NCBI RefSeq assembly: GCF_900109045.1
Contig: NZ_FNYL01000001.1
Location: 1-64,000, forward strand
DNA from: Dyadobacter sp. SG02
GTDB taxonomy: Bacteria; Bacteroidota; Bacteroidia; Cytophagales; Spirosomataceae
Direction of reading: 5' to 3'
DNA: 64,000 bases
The position numbers and the translations under genes were made by a program. Below the pieces are notes generated by a model. The model searched no databases and had not been told where the DNA came from. It was given only the letters and a program-made list of their open reading frames with translations. This document shows positions 53,066 through 61,311 of the stretch, one piece after another; positions within the stretch are counted from its first letter, which is position 1; each line of letters begins with the position of its first letter.

Positions 53066-54598
53066 CTAGTACCCCTCATTCTGCTGCCATTTCGGATTCC
53101 TCGCCATCTCGTTCACCGGTATCGGCGCGAGGTACTTCTGCGCGAAGTTGGTATTGGCCGGGATGGGGTTCTCTTCCGAACTGCGCTCCGCTACAATCTT
53201 CGGCAAAAGCTGCAACCTCACAATATCGAACCAGCGTACCCCAAACTCTCCCGCGAACTCGTACGCACGCTCGTACACGACCGAATCGCGGAAAGCCGTG
53301 GCCGAAAGTCCGGGTGTGAGGTTGGGCAAGCCGGCCCGCTTCCGCACCTCGTTGATCGCCGCATAGCTGGCCGCCGTTGGCCCGCCACCCGACATCGCCG
53401 ACGCCTCCGCATAAGCCAGCAGCACGAGCGGATAGCGGATAATGTCATAAACCTTGTTCGTACTCGGGTTGATCGAATTAATGGCAGTCTCCGTTTCCGA
53501 AACACCGTCACCATTCAATCCGGCGCGGAATTTCTTGTAGTAAGGATGCCGCGCATGCGTTTCGGGCGAGTCCCACGACACCAGTTTGAACGTCTTGCCA
53601 TCCGGCTGACGTAGTTTCAAAGTAGTGTAGAAGGTATCGTCGGTACGCTTGCATTTCGGAGCTTTTTTGTAAAAATTGATTTCCGGATAATAATCGTCCC
53701 AGCCACTCGAACCATTGGTGGCCACTTCGTCCAGAGGCACGCACGAGGAGCCCGCGCTGCGCAATGGCAAGCCACCATTCACATTGTATTGCAACCCGAA
53801 AATCGATTCAGGGCCATTATTGGTCGTAAAAACCTGCGCATAAGGCGTACCCAGATTGAACTGCCCCGATTTGATCACCGCGTCGGCTTCCGAAGCTGCC
53901 TGGGCGTAATTGCTGGTTTGGTTCAACGGCCAGCCGGTCATGGTCAGGTACACGTCGGCGAGGAGCGAACGGGCAGCCATTTGATCGGCTTTGCCGGGCG
54001 CACCGTCGAATTTGACGGGTAACAACTCTTTCGCTTTCTGCAAATCGGCGATAATTGCTTCGTATACTTTCTCGATCGGGTCGCGGTCGGGACGGTCGTC
54101 GACGTCGATCGGCGTCAGGATCACGGGTACCGGCCCGAACGTACGCACCAGGTAATAATAGCCCAATGCGCGCAGGAAGTAAGCCTGGCCAGCCGATTGA
54201 TTCTTTTCTTCTTCGGTCGAATTCACTTTGGCATAATTCGCAATCACATTGTTGGCCTGGTAAATGCCCTGCCACGGGCCCTGCCATTGCGCCACCATGC
54301 TTCCGTTACCACTACCGCCGCTAAGCCGGTCGAAAAGGCGGAAATCCTCTTTGTTCAAACCCGGGTCGGTCGTGAAGTCATCGGAGCCGAAATACGAAGT
54401 GCTCCGGTTGGTAAAACCCCAGGCGCCGTCGCGGGCAAACTGGATGTAAATCGCCGACACCGCGCCGTCCAAATCCGACTGCGTTTTGAAATAGGTACCG
54501 GGCGTCAGGTTGGCCTTGGGGTCCTCAGTCAGGTTCTGGCAGCCCGAGAATGCCATTGCACCCAACAGAATCGATAGTATTGAATATTTGATTTTCAT
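53066..54598 (-). CDS. SusD/RagB family nutrient-binding lipoprotein
   Basis: The 510-residue protein has a lipoprotein signal (GAMAFSGCQNL) and the canonical SusD features: LTPGTYFKTQSDLDGAVSAI, the N-terminal helical core with SAGQAYFLRALGYYYLVRTF and GPVPVIL, and the C-terminal AAINEVRKRAGLPNLTPGLS, VYERAYEFAGEFGVRWFDIV and AQKYLAPIPVNEMARNPKW. It belongs to the main SusD branch, unlike the first SusD in this window. It follows its susC by 27 bases. Its substrate is unknown, although the sugar-acid genes upstream give a hint. Confidence 0.95.
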   Translation of the reverse strand: MKIKYSILSILLGAMAFSGCQNLTEDPKANLTPGTYFKTQSDLDGAVSAIYIQFARDGAWGFTNRSTSYFGSDDFTTDPGLNKEDFRLFDRLSGGSGNGSMVAQWQGPWQGIYQANNVIANYAKVNSTEEEKNQSAGQAYFLRALGYYYLVRTFGPVPVILTPIDVDDRPDRDPIEKVYEAIIADLQKAKELLPVKFDGAPGKADQMAARSLLADVYLTMTGWPLNQTSNYAQAASEADAVIKSGQFNLGTPYAQVFTTNNGPESIFGLQYNVNGGLPLRSAGSSCVPLDEVATNGSSGWDDYYPEINFYKKAPKCKRTDDTFYTTLKLRQPDGKTFKLVSWDSPETHARHPYYKKFRAGLNGDGVSETETAINSINPSTNKVYDIIRYPLVLLAYAEASAMSGGGPTAASYAAINEVRKRAGLPNLTPGLSATAFRDSVVYERAYEFAGEFGVRWFDIVRLQLLPKIVAERSSEENPIPANTNFAQKYLAPIPVNEMARNPKWQQNEGY

Positions 54599-54625
54599 AA
54601 TGCTCTTTTTAAATGCGTGAAACCA

Positions 54626-57600
54626 TTACAATCCAAGCCGCAGACCCAGCGTGTAAGTCTTGGCATTCGGGATCACACCCATTTCCAAACCCTGCGTAAT
54701 GGCGTTGAATCCATTCGAAACCTCCGGATCGTAGCCGGGGTATTTCGTGATCATGAACAGGTTCTGGCTGCTCAGGTACACTTCCAGGTTGCGGATTTTA
54801 ATTTTATTCAAAACCACCGCGGGCAGCTTGTAGGTCAGCGACACGTTTTTCAGCTTGATATAACTCGCATTGTACACATACCGGCTGCTGTTATTGAAGT
54901 TCTTGCTGGTATTGCTGAATGCCGGATTGTCGGTCTCATTCTGCGGCGTCCAGATGTTGAGCGCCTCCTGCGTGGTCGCATTGCGCTGATCACCCAGACC
55001 GCCCCAGAGATAAGCGAGGGTTTGCGAATAAATCTGGTTGCCGTGGGTGCCCTGGAACATGAAGCTCAATGAAAAATCACCATAGCTCACGTCGTTGATA
55101 AACCCGAACGAATACTTGGGCGTACCGTTTCCGATCGGCATGCGGTCGTTGGCCGTGTAGGCATGGTCGCCGTCTATATCGGTGTACTTGGCGTCGCCGG
55201 GTTTCATACCGTATTTGGTCGCTTCTTCGGCTTCGCTGGTTTTCCAGGTGCCGAGGAACTGGTAGCCGAAAAACTCGCCCAAAGGCCGTCCTACGCGCAG
55301 AATGGAAGCGCTGTTACCCGCCGAACCGATGCCATTGACGATCACATTATCGAGGCCGCCGAGGTCCGTTACTTTATTCCGGTTGAAGGAAATGTTAAAA
55401 TTGGTCGTCCAGCGCAGTTTACCGGAAACCACCGGCGTACCGCCTACCGAAAATTCGATCCCGCGGTTTTCCACGCTTCCGATATTACGCAGGTAATCGC
55501 CCCCGCCCATGTAGAATGGCGCCTGGTAGTTATAGAGCAGGTCGGAAATGTTCTTTTTATAAGCATCCGCGGTGAATGTCAACCGGCCGCGCAGGAATGA
55601 AGCGTCCAAACCGACGTCGAACTGCTCCGTACGCTCCCATTTCAGGTTTTTGGAAACCGGTGCACCCAGCGGCGTCGCTACGCTTGCCGTGGAGCCATCG
55701 TAATAATAGGCTGGTTGCGGACCACCGGTGCTGATCTGCGCGATGGTCGCGTAAGCGCCTACCGCCTGGTTACCGGTTTGCCCGTAGCTCGCGCGCAGTT
55801 TCAGGTCGGAAAATACTTTGGAATCCGCCATGAAATTCTCGTTAGCCACATTCCAGCCCAATGCCAGCGAAGGAAAAGTGCTGTACTTCTGGGTCAGGTG
55901 CGAGGAACCATCGGTACGAACCGCGGCGGTGAGCAGGTATTTGTCTTTGTAGGAATAATTAACCCGGCCCATGTACGATTGCAACGCATCCTGCGAATAG
56001 CCCGAACTGGTCTGTTGCGTAGCGCCGAGGCTGAGGTTATAGTATCCCAAAGCATAGGACGACAGGTTGTTGGCCCGCGCATTCAGCGAAGTATTGTTAC
56101 CATTCTGTTGCTCATACAAAGCTGTAAGGGTAATCGAGTGGTCGCCGAAGGTATTTTTATAGGTCAAAAAATTACTGTTCTGGAAAAATCCGCCCCGCGA
56201 CGCATTGCCTTCCGCGTACAAAACGCCATTGCTGGTCCCCGGCCCGAAGAGGTTTTGCGTAAAGCCCGTGCGGATTTCGTAGGTATTAATGGTCGTAAAG
56301 GAAAGCCCTTTCAGAATGCGGTAGGTCAAAATCGCCGTTCCGGTCACATTCGCCTGACGGTTATCGAACTGCTGGTTGGTAGCTCTGGAAATAGGATTGT
56401 ATTGAATGGAACCATAAGGTGCCGTGTAGATGAACTGGCCGGTTGCCGGATCGCGCACGGGAGAGGTCGGGTCCCATTCGGTTGCCTGCGTGAACGGATC
56501 GACCAAATCGCCGGAATAGCCATTGTTACGACTTTTCGGCAGCATGGCAGCGACGTTGAATTTCAAGTCGATTTTGTCGTTCAGCTTCGCATCGATGTTC
56601 GCACGCAGGGTAGTCCGTTTGTAATATTGGTTTAAAATCAAACCCGGCTGGTCGAGATAGTTCGCTGAAAACAAATAGCGGACATTGGAAGAACCGCCCG
56701 ACACATCGAGCTGATAATTCTGTATCCACGGCTCCTGGTGCAGCTCGTCCTGCCAGTCGGTACCGCCGTTGGCTCTCAGTTCGGCCAAACGCTGGTCGGA
56801 GAATGCAGGCGCATTGCCGGTTGACGCAAACTGTGCATTGACGGTTCTTGCAAAATCATAAGCGTTCATCAGATCCAGTTTTCTCGGAATGCTCGCCTTG
56901 CTGAACCACGTGCTGAAATTGACACGCGCCTTACCTTCCTTACCCGTTTTAGTAGTGATCAAAACCACCCCATTCGACCCTCTCGAACCGTAAATAGCTG
57001 CGGATGAAGCATCTTTCAGGATTTCCAGCGACTCGATATCGTTCGGGTTGATGGACTCGATATTACCCCCCACAAAGCCGTCGATCACATACAATGGCTC
57101 ATTGGAACCAGTAATGGAGTTGGCACCCCGGATACGGACATTCAATCCGCGCCCCGGCTGCCCGCTGGAACTCGAAACCGTCACACCGGAAGTAGTTCCC
57201 TGCAACGCCTGCTCCACGCGCACGAGTGGCCGCTTGGCAATTTCCCGCGCTGAAACGCTGCTCGAAGCGCCGGTAACGTCGCTTTTGCGCTGTTCACCAT
57301 ACCCTACCACCACAATTTCGTCGAGCCCGCGCTCGCTCACCTGCATAGCCACGTCAATGCTTGTACGCCCGCCTACGACCACTTCCTGGCTCGCATAGCC
57401 CACAAAGCTGTACACCAGCACCGCGCCGGACACCGATTCGTCGGGGATTTCGAGCTCATACTGACCTTCCGCATTGGTAGTGGTACCGCGTTGCGTGCCT
57501 TTGAGTATGATGCTCACACCCGGCAACGCGTCGTTCTTTTCGTCGGTCACCTTACCCCGGATGTTAATCACCTTCGGAGCGTTTTCAGGTCTGAGCGTAC

Positions 57601-58045
57601 TTGCATTGGGCTGATTATCAATAGACGATTCCGCATTGGCAGGTACCGTGCTGGCCGGCGGCAGCTGGGTTTGCCGCAGGCTTTGCTTCAACTCGCGCAC
57701 CGAATTCGCATCGGCGTCTTTCGGGAAGATCGCGTAGATTTTCCCGTGTTTTTTGTATTCCAAACCATTCGCTTTCAGGACGCGGTCGAGGGTTTCCTCG
57801 ATGCTTTCGCCGTTGCGGCCCTGGTACTGCACCTGCAACGACTTGATTTTGTCATTGTGGTACATAAAATATACGGAATGCCGCTTTTCGAGGTCGCGCA
57901 GGACCTGGTCGAGGCTTCGGTAGGATGGCTGCTCGCTGCGTTGGGGCTGTGGGACCTGCCCGCGGGCGAACGTCTGGGCATTGGCCACAGAACCGCCAAC
58001 GCATAGGAATCCCATCATGAGTAAGTTGATCTTTTTCATGAGCAT
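54626..58045 (-). CDS. SusC-type receptor with STN signalling domain
   Basis: The 1139-residue receptor has a signal peptide (to about residue 23), a secretin/TonB N-terminal (STN) domain at about 38-110 (SLDQVLRDLEKRHSVYFMYH, GESIEETLDRVLKANGLEYK), a CarboxypepD_reg domain at about 158-240 (INIRGKVTDEKNDALPGVSI), a TonB-box region LDEIVVVGYGEQRKSDVTGA, the plug (VRIRGANSITGSNEPLYVID; LKDASSAAIYGSRGSNGVVL) and the barrel. The STN domain is what lets such receptors signal to a FecR anti-sigma factor, and a FecR/ECF pair is encoded directly upstream. So substrate binding should switch on this operon. Confidence 0.95.
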   Translation of the reverse strand: MLMKKINLLMMGFLCVGGSVANAQTFARGQVPQPQRSEQPSYRSLDQVLRDLEKRHSVYFMYHNDKIKSLQVQYQGRNGESIEETLDRVLKANGLEYKKHGKIYAIFPKDADANSVRELKQSLRQTQLPPASTVPANAESSIDNQPNASTLRPENAPKVINIRGKVTDEKNDALPGVSIILKGTQRGTTTNAEGQYELEIPDESVSGAVLVYSFVGYASQEVVVGGRTSIDVAMQVSERGLDEIVVVGYGEQRKSDVTGASSSVSAREIAKRPLVRVEQALQGTTSGVTVSSSSGQPGRGLNVRIRGANSITGSNEPLYVIDGFVGGNIESINPNDIESLEILKDASSAAIYGSRGSNGVVLITTKTGKEGKARVNFSTWFSKASIPRKLDLMNAYDFARTVNAQFASTGNAPAFSDQRLAELRANGGTDWQDELHQEPWIQNYQLDVSGGSSNVRYLFSANYLDQPGLILNQYYKRTTLRANIDAKLNDKIDLKFNVAAMLPKSRNNGYSGDLVDPFTQATEWDPTSPVRDPATGQFIYTAPYGSIQYNPISRATNQQFDNRQANVTGTAILTYRILKGLSFTTINTYEIRTGFTQNLFGPGTSNGVLYAEGNASRGGFFQNSNFLTYKNTFGDHSITLTALYEQQNGNNTSLNARANNLSSYALGYYNLSLGATQQTSSGYSQDALQSYMGRVNYSYKDKYLLTAAVRTDGSSHLTQKYSTFPSLALGWNVANENFMADSKVFSDLKLRASYGQTGNQAVGAYATIAQISTGGPQPAYYYDGSTASVATPLGAPVSKNLKWERTEQFDVGLDASFLRGRLTFTADAYKKNISDLLYNYQAPFYMGGGDYLRNIGSVENRGIEFSVGGTPVVSGKLRWTTNFNISFNRNKVTDLGGLDNVIVNGIGSAGNSASILRVGRPLGEFFGYQFLGTWKTSEAEEATKYGMKPGDAKYTDIDGDHAYTANDRMPIGNGTPKYSFGFINDVSYGDFSLSFMFQGTHGNQIYSQTLAYLWGGLGDQRNATTQEALNIWTPQNETDNPAFSNTSKNFNNSSRYVYNASYIKLKNVSLTYKLPAVVLNKIKIRNLEVYLSSQNLFMITKYPGYDPEVSNGFNAITQGLEMGVIPNAKTYTLGLRLGL

Positions 58046-58076
58046 TGGTTGAAGGTTTCGATAAAAATTTTAGCTG

Positions 58077-59087
58077 TTAGTCAGGGCGGCCACGGATCGT
58101 CACCCGTTGCTCCTCGTGTGTAATGGTTATGGGAAGGATGCTTTCCAGCGCGTTCAGCAGGTCGCCCATGTTGTCGGTCGGGACGACGCCGTTCACGGTT
58201 TGGTTTTTCAATGAATCATTTTCAATACGCACGGTCACTCCATACGTTTCCCGGATCAGCACGGCTATTTCGGCCAGCGAGGCATCGTTCAAAGTCCAGC
58301 GATTGTTCTTCCACGAATACATCGGGCTCGCGTCGGGCAGGTGACGGATGTGCAGCTGCTGCTTTTTCCGCGAAAAATCTACCAGATCGCCAGGCTTCAT
58401 CTGAATCTCCTTTTTGGAACGATCGTTGAGCTGCAAATGCACCAGGCCTTCGCTGAGGACAACCTGCGTCTGGTCCTGCCGGGTATTGACATTGAACTCC
58501 GTCCCGCGTACTTCCACATTCAAGTCGTGGGTATGAACGGTGAACTTCACGGCCTGTCCCTCCTTTTTCAGTTTACTTACACTAAAAAAAGCCTCGCCTT
58601 CCAGCCAAACCTCGCGCTCGGTACGTCTGCCCCAGCGATCGGCCACGCGCAGGCTTGAATTCGCATTAAGCGTCACCAATGTGCCGTCAGGCAGCAATAC
58701 CCGCCGCGATTCGCCGAACGCGGTGCGATAGGAATGTTTCTGACCCGTCCGGTAGAAATAGCCTCCGAACGCGACCAGCAGCAGTACCACCGCGGCCGCT
58801 ACTTTCAACCATATCACGCGGGTTCTGAAAATGACCACTTTCGTGTTCTTTCCTTCTTCAATGCCTTGCCAGATCCGGTCGACAGTCTCGGAACCCGGCG
58901 ACATGCCCTCGTCGGACGATGCCAGCAATACCATTTGGCGCGCCAGCTCGATGTCGCGGGCTTTGGAAGGATTGTTGCGCAGCCAGTCGAGCCAGAAGCG
59001 CTCCGTTTCGGGAGTAGGATGAAGCACCCAGCTGCAAAAAAATGCATCGGTCGCAAAATCCTCCGGCTCAAATGACAAATAATTCAT
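58077..59087 (-). CDS. FecR-type anti-sigma factor
   Basis: The 336-residue protein has a cytoplasmic N-terminal sigma-binding part (FATDAFFCSWVLHPTPETER, WLRNNPSKARDIELARQM), one membrane helix near residues 93-111 (VIWLKVAAAVVLLLVAFGGY) and a periplasmic FecR domain (FGESRRVLLPDGTLVTLNAN, LEGEAFFSV, RGTEFNVNTR, VVLSEGLVHL) followed by a DUF4974-like end (LADASL-type region WTLNDASLAEIAVLIRETYG). It relays the signal from the STN domain of the adjacent SusC to the ECF sigma factor. The start at 59087 removes a proline-rich leader without family character. Confidence 0.93.
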   Translation of the reverse strand: MNYLSFEPEDFATDAFFCSWVLHPTPETERFWLDWLRNNPSKARDIELARQMVLLASSDEGMSPGSETVDRIWQGIEEGKNTKVVIFRTRVIWLKVAAAVVLLLVAFGGYFYRTGQKHSYRTAFGESRRVLLPDGTLVTLNANSSLRVADRWGRRTEREVWLEGEAFFSVSKLKKEGQAVKFTVHTHDLNVEVRGTEFNVNTRQDQTQVVLSEGLVHLQLNDRSKKEIQMKPGDLVDFSRKKQQLHIRHLPDASPMYSWKNNRWTLNDASLAEIAVLIRETYGVTVRIENDSLKNQTVNGVVPTDNMGDLLNALESILPITITHEEQRVTIRGRPD

Positions 59088-59185
59088 GGAAAAATCTGGT
59101 TTTTCATCCTCCAAAGACAAATGGCGGAAAGGCGGGCAGATTACCCCAGAGAAAGACAATTTTTTTACAAAAATTTAAAATTAGC

Positions 59186-59773
59186 TCAATGAAAGATTAG
59201 GAGAACCAACGCAGTTAAAATGATTTCAGAATAGCCCGATAGCAACTCGCGGAGCCCTTTCATAGACTTTTGCAGGGTATTATGCACCGATTGCAGGGAA
59301 ATATTCATGATCTCGGCAATCTGCTGGTGGTTGAACTCGTGGTAGTAGCGCAGGTTCACTACCTCCTGCTGGCGCGGGGGCAGTTGCGTGAGCGCGCGGC
59401 CGAGTGCGCGCGAGCGGCCCTGTTCGCTCTCGGTGTCGATGAGTTCGCTTTCGGTGGAAACGGAGAAAAACCGATGCTCGAAAGCGGAAATCTCCGCCCC
59501 GGCACCGGCTACGTTTCGGTTTAGCGGGTGCTGCGTGATTTTGCGCCGCAACACCCGAAAAAGGTAGTATTTGATGCTATCGGTGTCCGAAAGCCGTTTG
59601 CGGCTGTTCCAGAGCTCGATGAACATGTCCTGGATCGAGTCTTCGACCAGCTGCGTGTCGACGGTCAGTTTATGGCCATACCGGTACAGCATGTCGATAT
59701 GGGATTTGTAAAGCATTGAAAAGGCCGTTTCATCCCCGCTTCGGAAACTTCTCCACAAGTCTGAGTCATTCAT
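59186..59773 (-). CDS. ECF sigma factor controlling the second susCD operon
   Basis: The 195-residue sigma factor has region 2 (DETAFSMLYKSHIDMLYRYG, VEDSIQDMFIELWNSRKRL) and region 4 (LPPRQQEVVNLRYYHEFNHQ, QIAEIMNISLQSVHNTLQKS). It is of the Bacteroidota type that works with FecR and STN-SusC. The C-terminus ends in a hydrophobic tail (SEIILTALVLLIFH), which could hold it at the membrane. It is 98 bases upstream of fecR and has a good -7 element in front of it. Confidence 0.93.
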   Translation of the reverse strand: MNDSDLWRSFRSGDETAFSMLYKSHIDMLYRYGHKLTVDTQLVEDSIQDMFIELWNSRKRLSDTDSIKYYLFRVLRRKITQHPLNRNVAGAGAEISAFEHRFFSVSTESELIDTESEQGRSRALGRALTQLPPRQQEVVNLRYYHEFNHQQIAEIMNISLQSVHNTLQKSMKGLRELLSGYSEIILTALVLLIFH

Positions 59774-59810
59774 AGGAAATGGTGCCGGAAAATGGATCGA
59801 TAAAGTCCGG

Positions 59811-59818
59811 CAAACCTA
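59811..59818 (-). promoter_or_regulatory. Promoter -7 element of the ECF sigma gene
   Basis: TAGGTTTG on the minus strand is a perfect TAnnTTTG, 38 bases upstream of the sigma start codon at 59773. The match is to the housekeeping consensus, so basal expression is likely. Confidence 0.5.
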
Positions 59819-59929
59819 AATTCCCACCCTTAAAAAAAGCTTAACAAAGCATTAACAAGCCCCGTTTCCAGCCATTTTTTTAAACAATTCCTATAAAAAA
59901 TTGGCCATTAACATTTTTCAACCTGATTA

Positions 59930-61294
59930 TCAAGGTTTTAAAAGCGTACCATCGCTCTTCCGCACCGTCCACCGCGACTTCGTCCCGATCGGATATTTCG
60001 CAGCTTCTTTCTCGTTAATGTCGATGCCGAGCCCTGGTGTTTCATTCACATAATAATACCCGTTCTTGATCGTCGGGCAGCCCGGGAATACCTCCTGCAC
60101 CTTCTCGCTGAACCGCTGCGACTCCTGGATACCGAAGTTCCACACGGCGATGTCGATATTGTTATTGGCCGAATGCCCTACCGGCGACGTATCGCCCGGC
60201 CCGTGCCATGCCGTTTTCACGTTGAACCACTCGCCCAGACGCGCCACTTTCATAGCCGGGGTAATGCCTCCGATCTGCGAAATATGGCAACGAATGTAGT
60301 CGAAAAGCTGGTTGGCCATCGGGTCGCGGAACTCGTTGATATTGTTAAAAAGCTCGCCCATCGCGATCGGCACCGTGGTGCTTTGGCGGAGCTGTTTGAA
60401 CCAACCCATATTCTCGGGCGAGAATGGATCTTCAATGAAGTAAGGCCGGTATTCTTCGAGCCCTTTGATCATATTGATGGCATCCATCGGCTCCACTAGC
60501 TCGTGCATATCGTGCAGCAACTCAACGTCCTCGCCACATCTTTTGCGCACCATTTCAAACATTTTGGGAACGCGTTTGAGGTACGTCCGCTGGTCGCTGA
60601 AATCATCGGTAGCACGACCGAAGCCGGCTGTTTTGAAATCGGGTTTGATCTCGTCCATGGCTCCTACCCCGCCGTAGCCACCCTGCTGGATGCGCACGTG
60701 GCGGAAACCTTCCGACATATATTGCTGCACCTTGTCGGCAATGGCCTCGGGTGTGGGCCCGCTCGCATGCGTGTAGGTGTCCACCGCAATGCGGGCCTTG
60801 CCTCCGAGCAACTGATGCACAGGCATTTTCGCCCGCTTGCCCTTGATGTCCCAAAGCGCCTGGTCGAGGCCCGACAATGCATTGTTAAGCACCGGGCCGT
60901 TACGCCAGTACGAGCTCACGTACGCCGACTGCCACATATCCTCGATATTATCGACATCCTTCCCCACGCAAAACTCGTTCATGTAAATATTCACCGCGGG
61001 TATCACCACCATCGCACGCTGCGTGAATGTGGCGCAACCGAGCCCGTACAAGCCCGGCTCCGAGGTTTCGACTTTCACAATCACCAGGTTGGAGCCACCG
61101 GGGGCCGTTGTAATCGCGCTCACTTTGGTAATGGTGACCGGTGCCGCTCCCTTGGCATATTGCGGGGTTACGTAACGCTCGGCACGGGCCTTTGGGCTTT
61201 CGAAAAGCGATAGCAGACCGGCTGCTGAGCCTGCCGCGAGCATCTTCATAGCATTCCGGCGACTGTTTTCGGCGGAGTTTTCTTTCTTGTTCAT
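59930..61294 (-). CDS. Exported enolase-superfamily dehydratase (RspA/ManD-like)
   Basis: The 454-residue protein belongs to the mandelate racemase/muconate lactonizing group, closest in layout to mannonate dehydratases (RspA/ManD): ALWDIKGKRAKMPVHQLLGG, metal ligands in LLHDMHELVEP, FIEDPFSPENMG and AMGELFNN, and WHGPGDTSPVGHSANNN near the C-terminus. These enzymes dehydrate sugar acids. Unusually for the family it begins with a Tat-like signal (SRRNAMKMLAAGSAAGLLSL), so it should act outside the cytoplasm. It is 17 bases downstream of the PQQ dehydrogenase gene. The start at 61294 is the Met just before that signal. Confidence 0.85.
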   Translation of the reverse strand: MNKKENSAENSRRNAMKMLAAGSAAGLLSLFESPKARAERYVTPQYAKGAAPVTITKVSAITTAPGGSNLVIVKVETSEPGLYGLGCATFTQRAMVVIPAVNIYMNEFCVGKDVDNIEDMWQSAYVSSYWRNGPVLNNALSGLDQALWDIKGKRAKMPVHQLLGGKARIAVDTYTHASGPTPEAIADKVQQYMSEGFRHVRIQQGGYGGVGAMDEIKPDFKTAGFGRATDDFSDQRTYLKRVPKMFEMVRKRCGEDVELLHDMHELVEPMDAINMIKGLEEYRPYFIEDPFSPENMGWFKQLRQSTTVPIAMGELFNNINEFRDPMANQLFDYIRCHISQIGGITPAMKVARLGEWFNVKTAWHGPGDTSPVGHSANNNIDIAVWNFGIQESQRFSEKVQEVFPGCPTIKNGYYYVNETPGLGIDINEKEAAKYPIGTKSRWTVRKSDGTLLKP

Positions 61295-61311
61295 TATGTA
61301 CAGGTTTAGTG

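Noticed and set aside
55715..56635. 306-residue plus-strand frame
   Set aside because: It is antisense to the second SusC receptor; a by-product of high GC codon structure.
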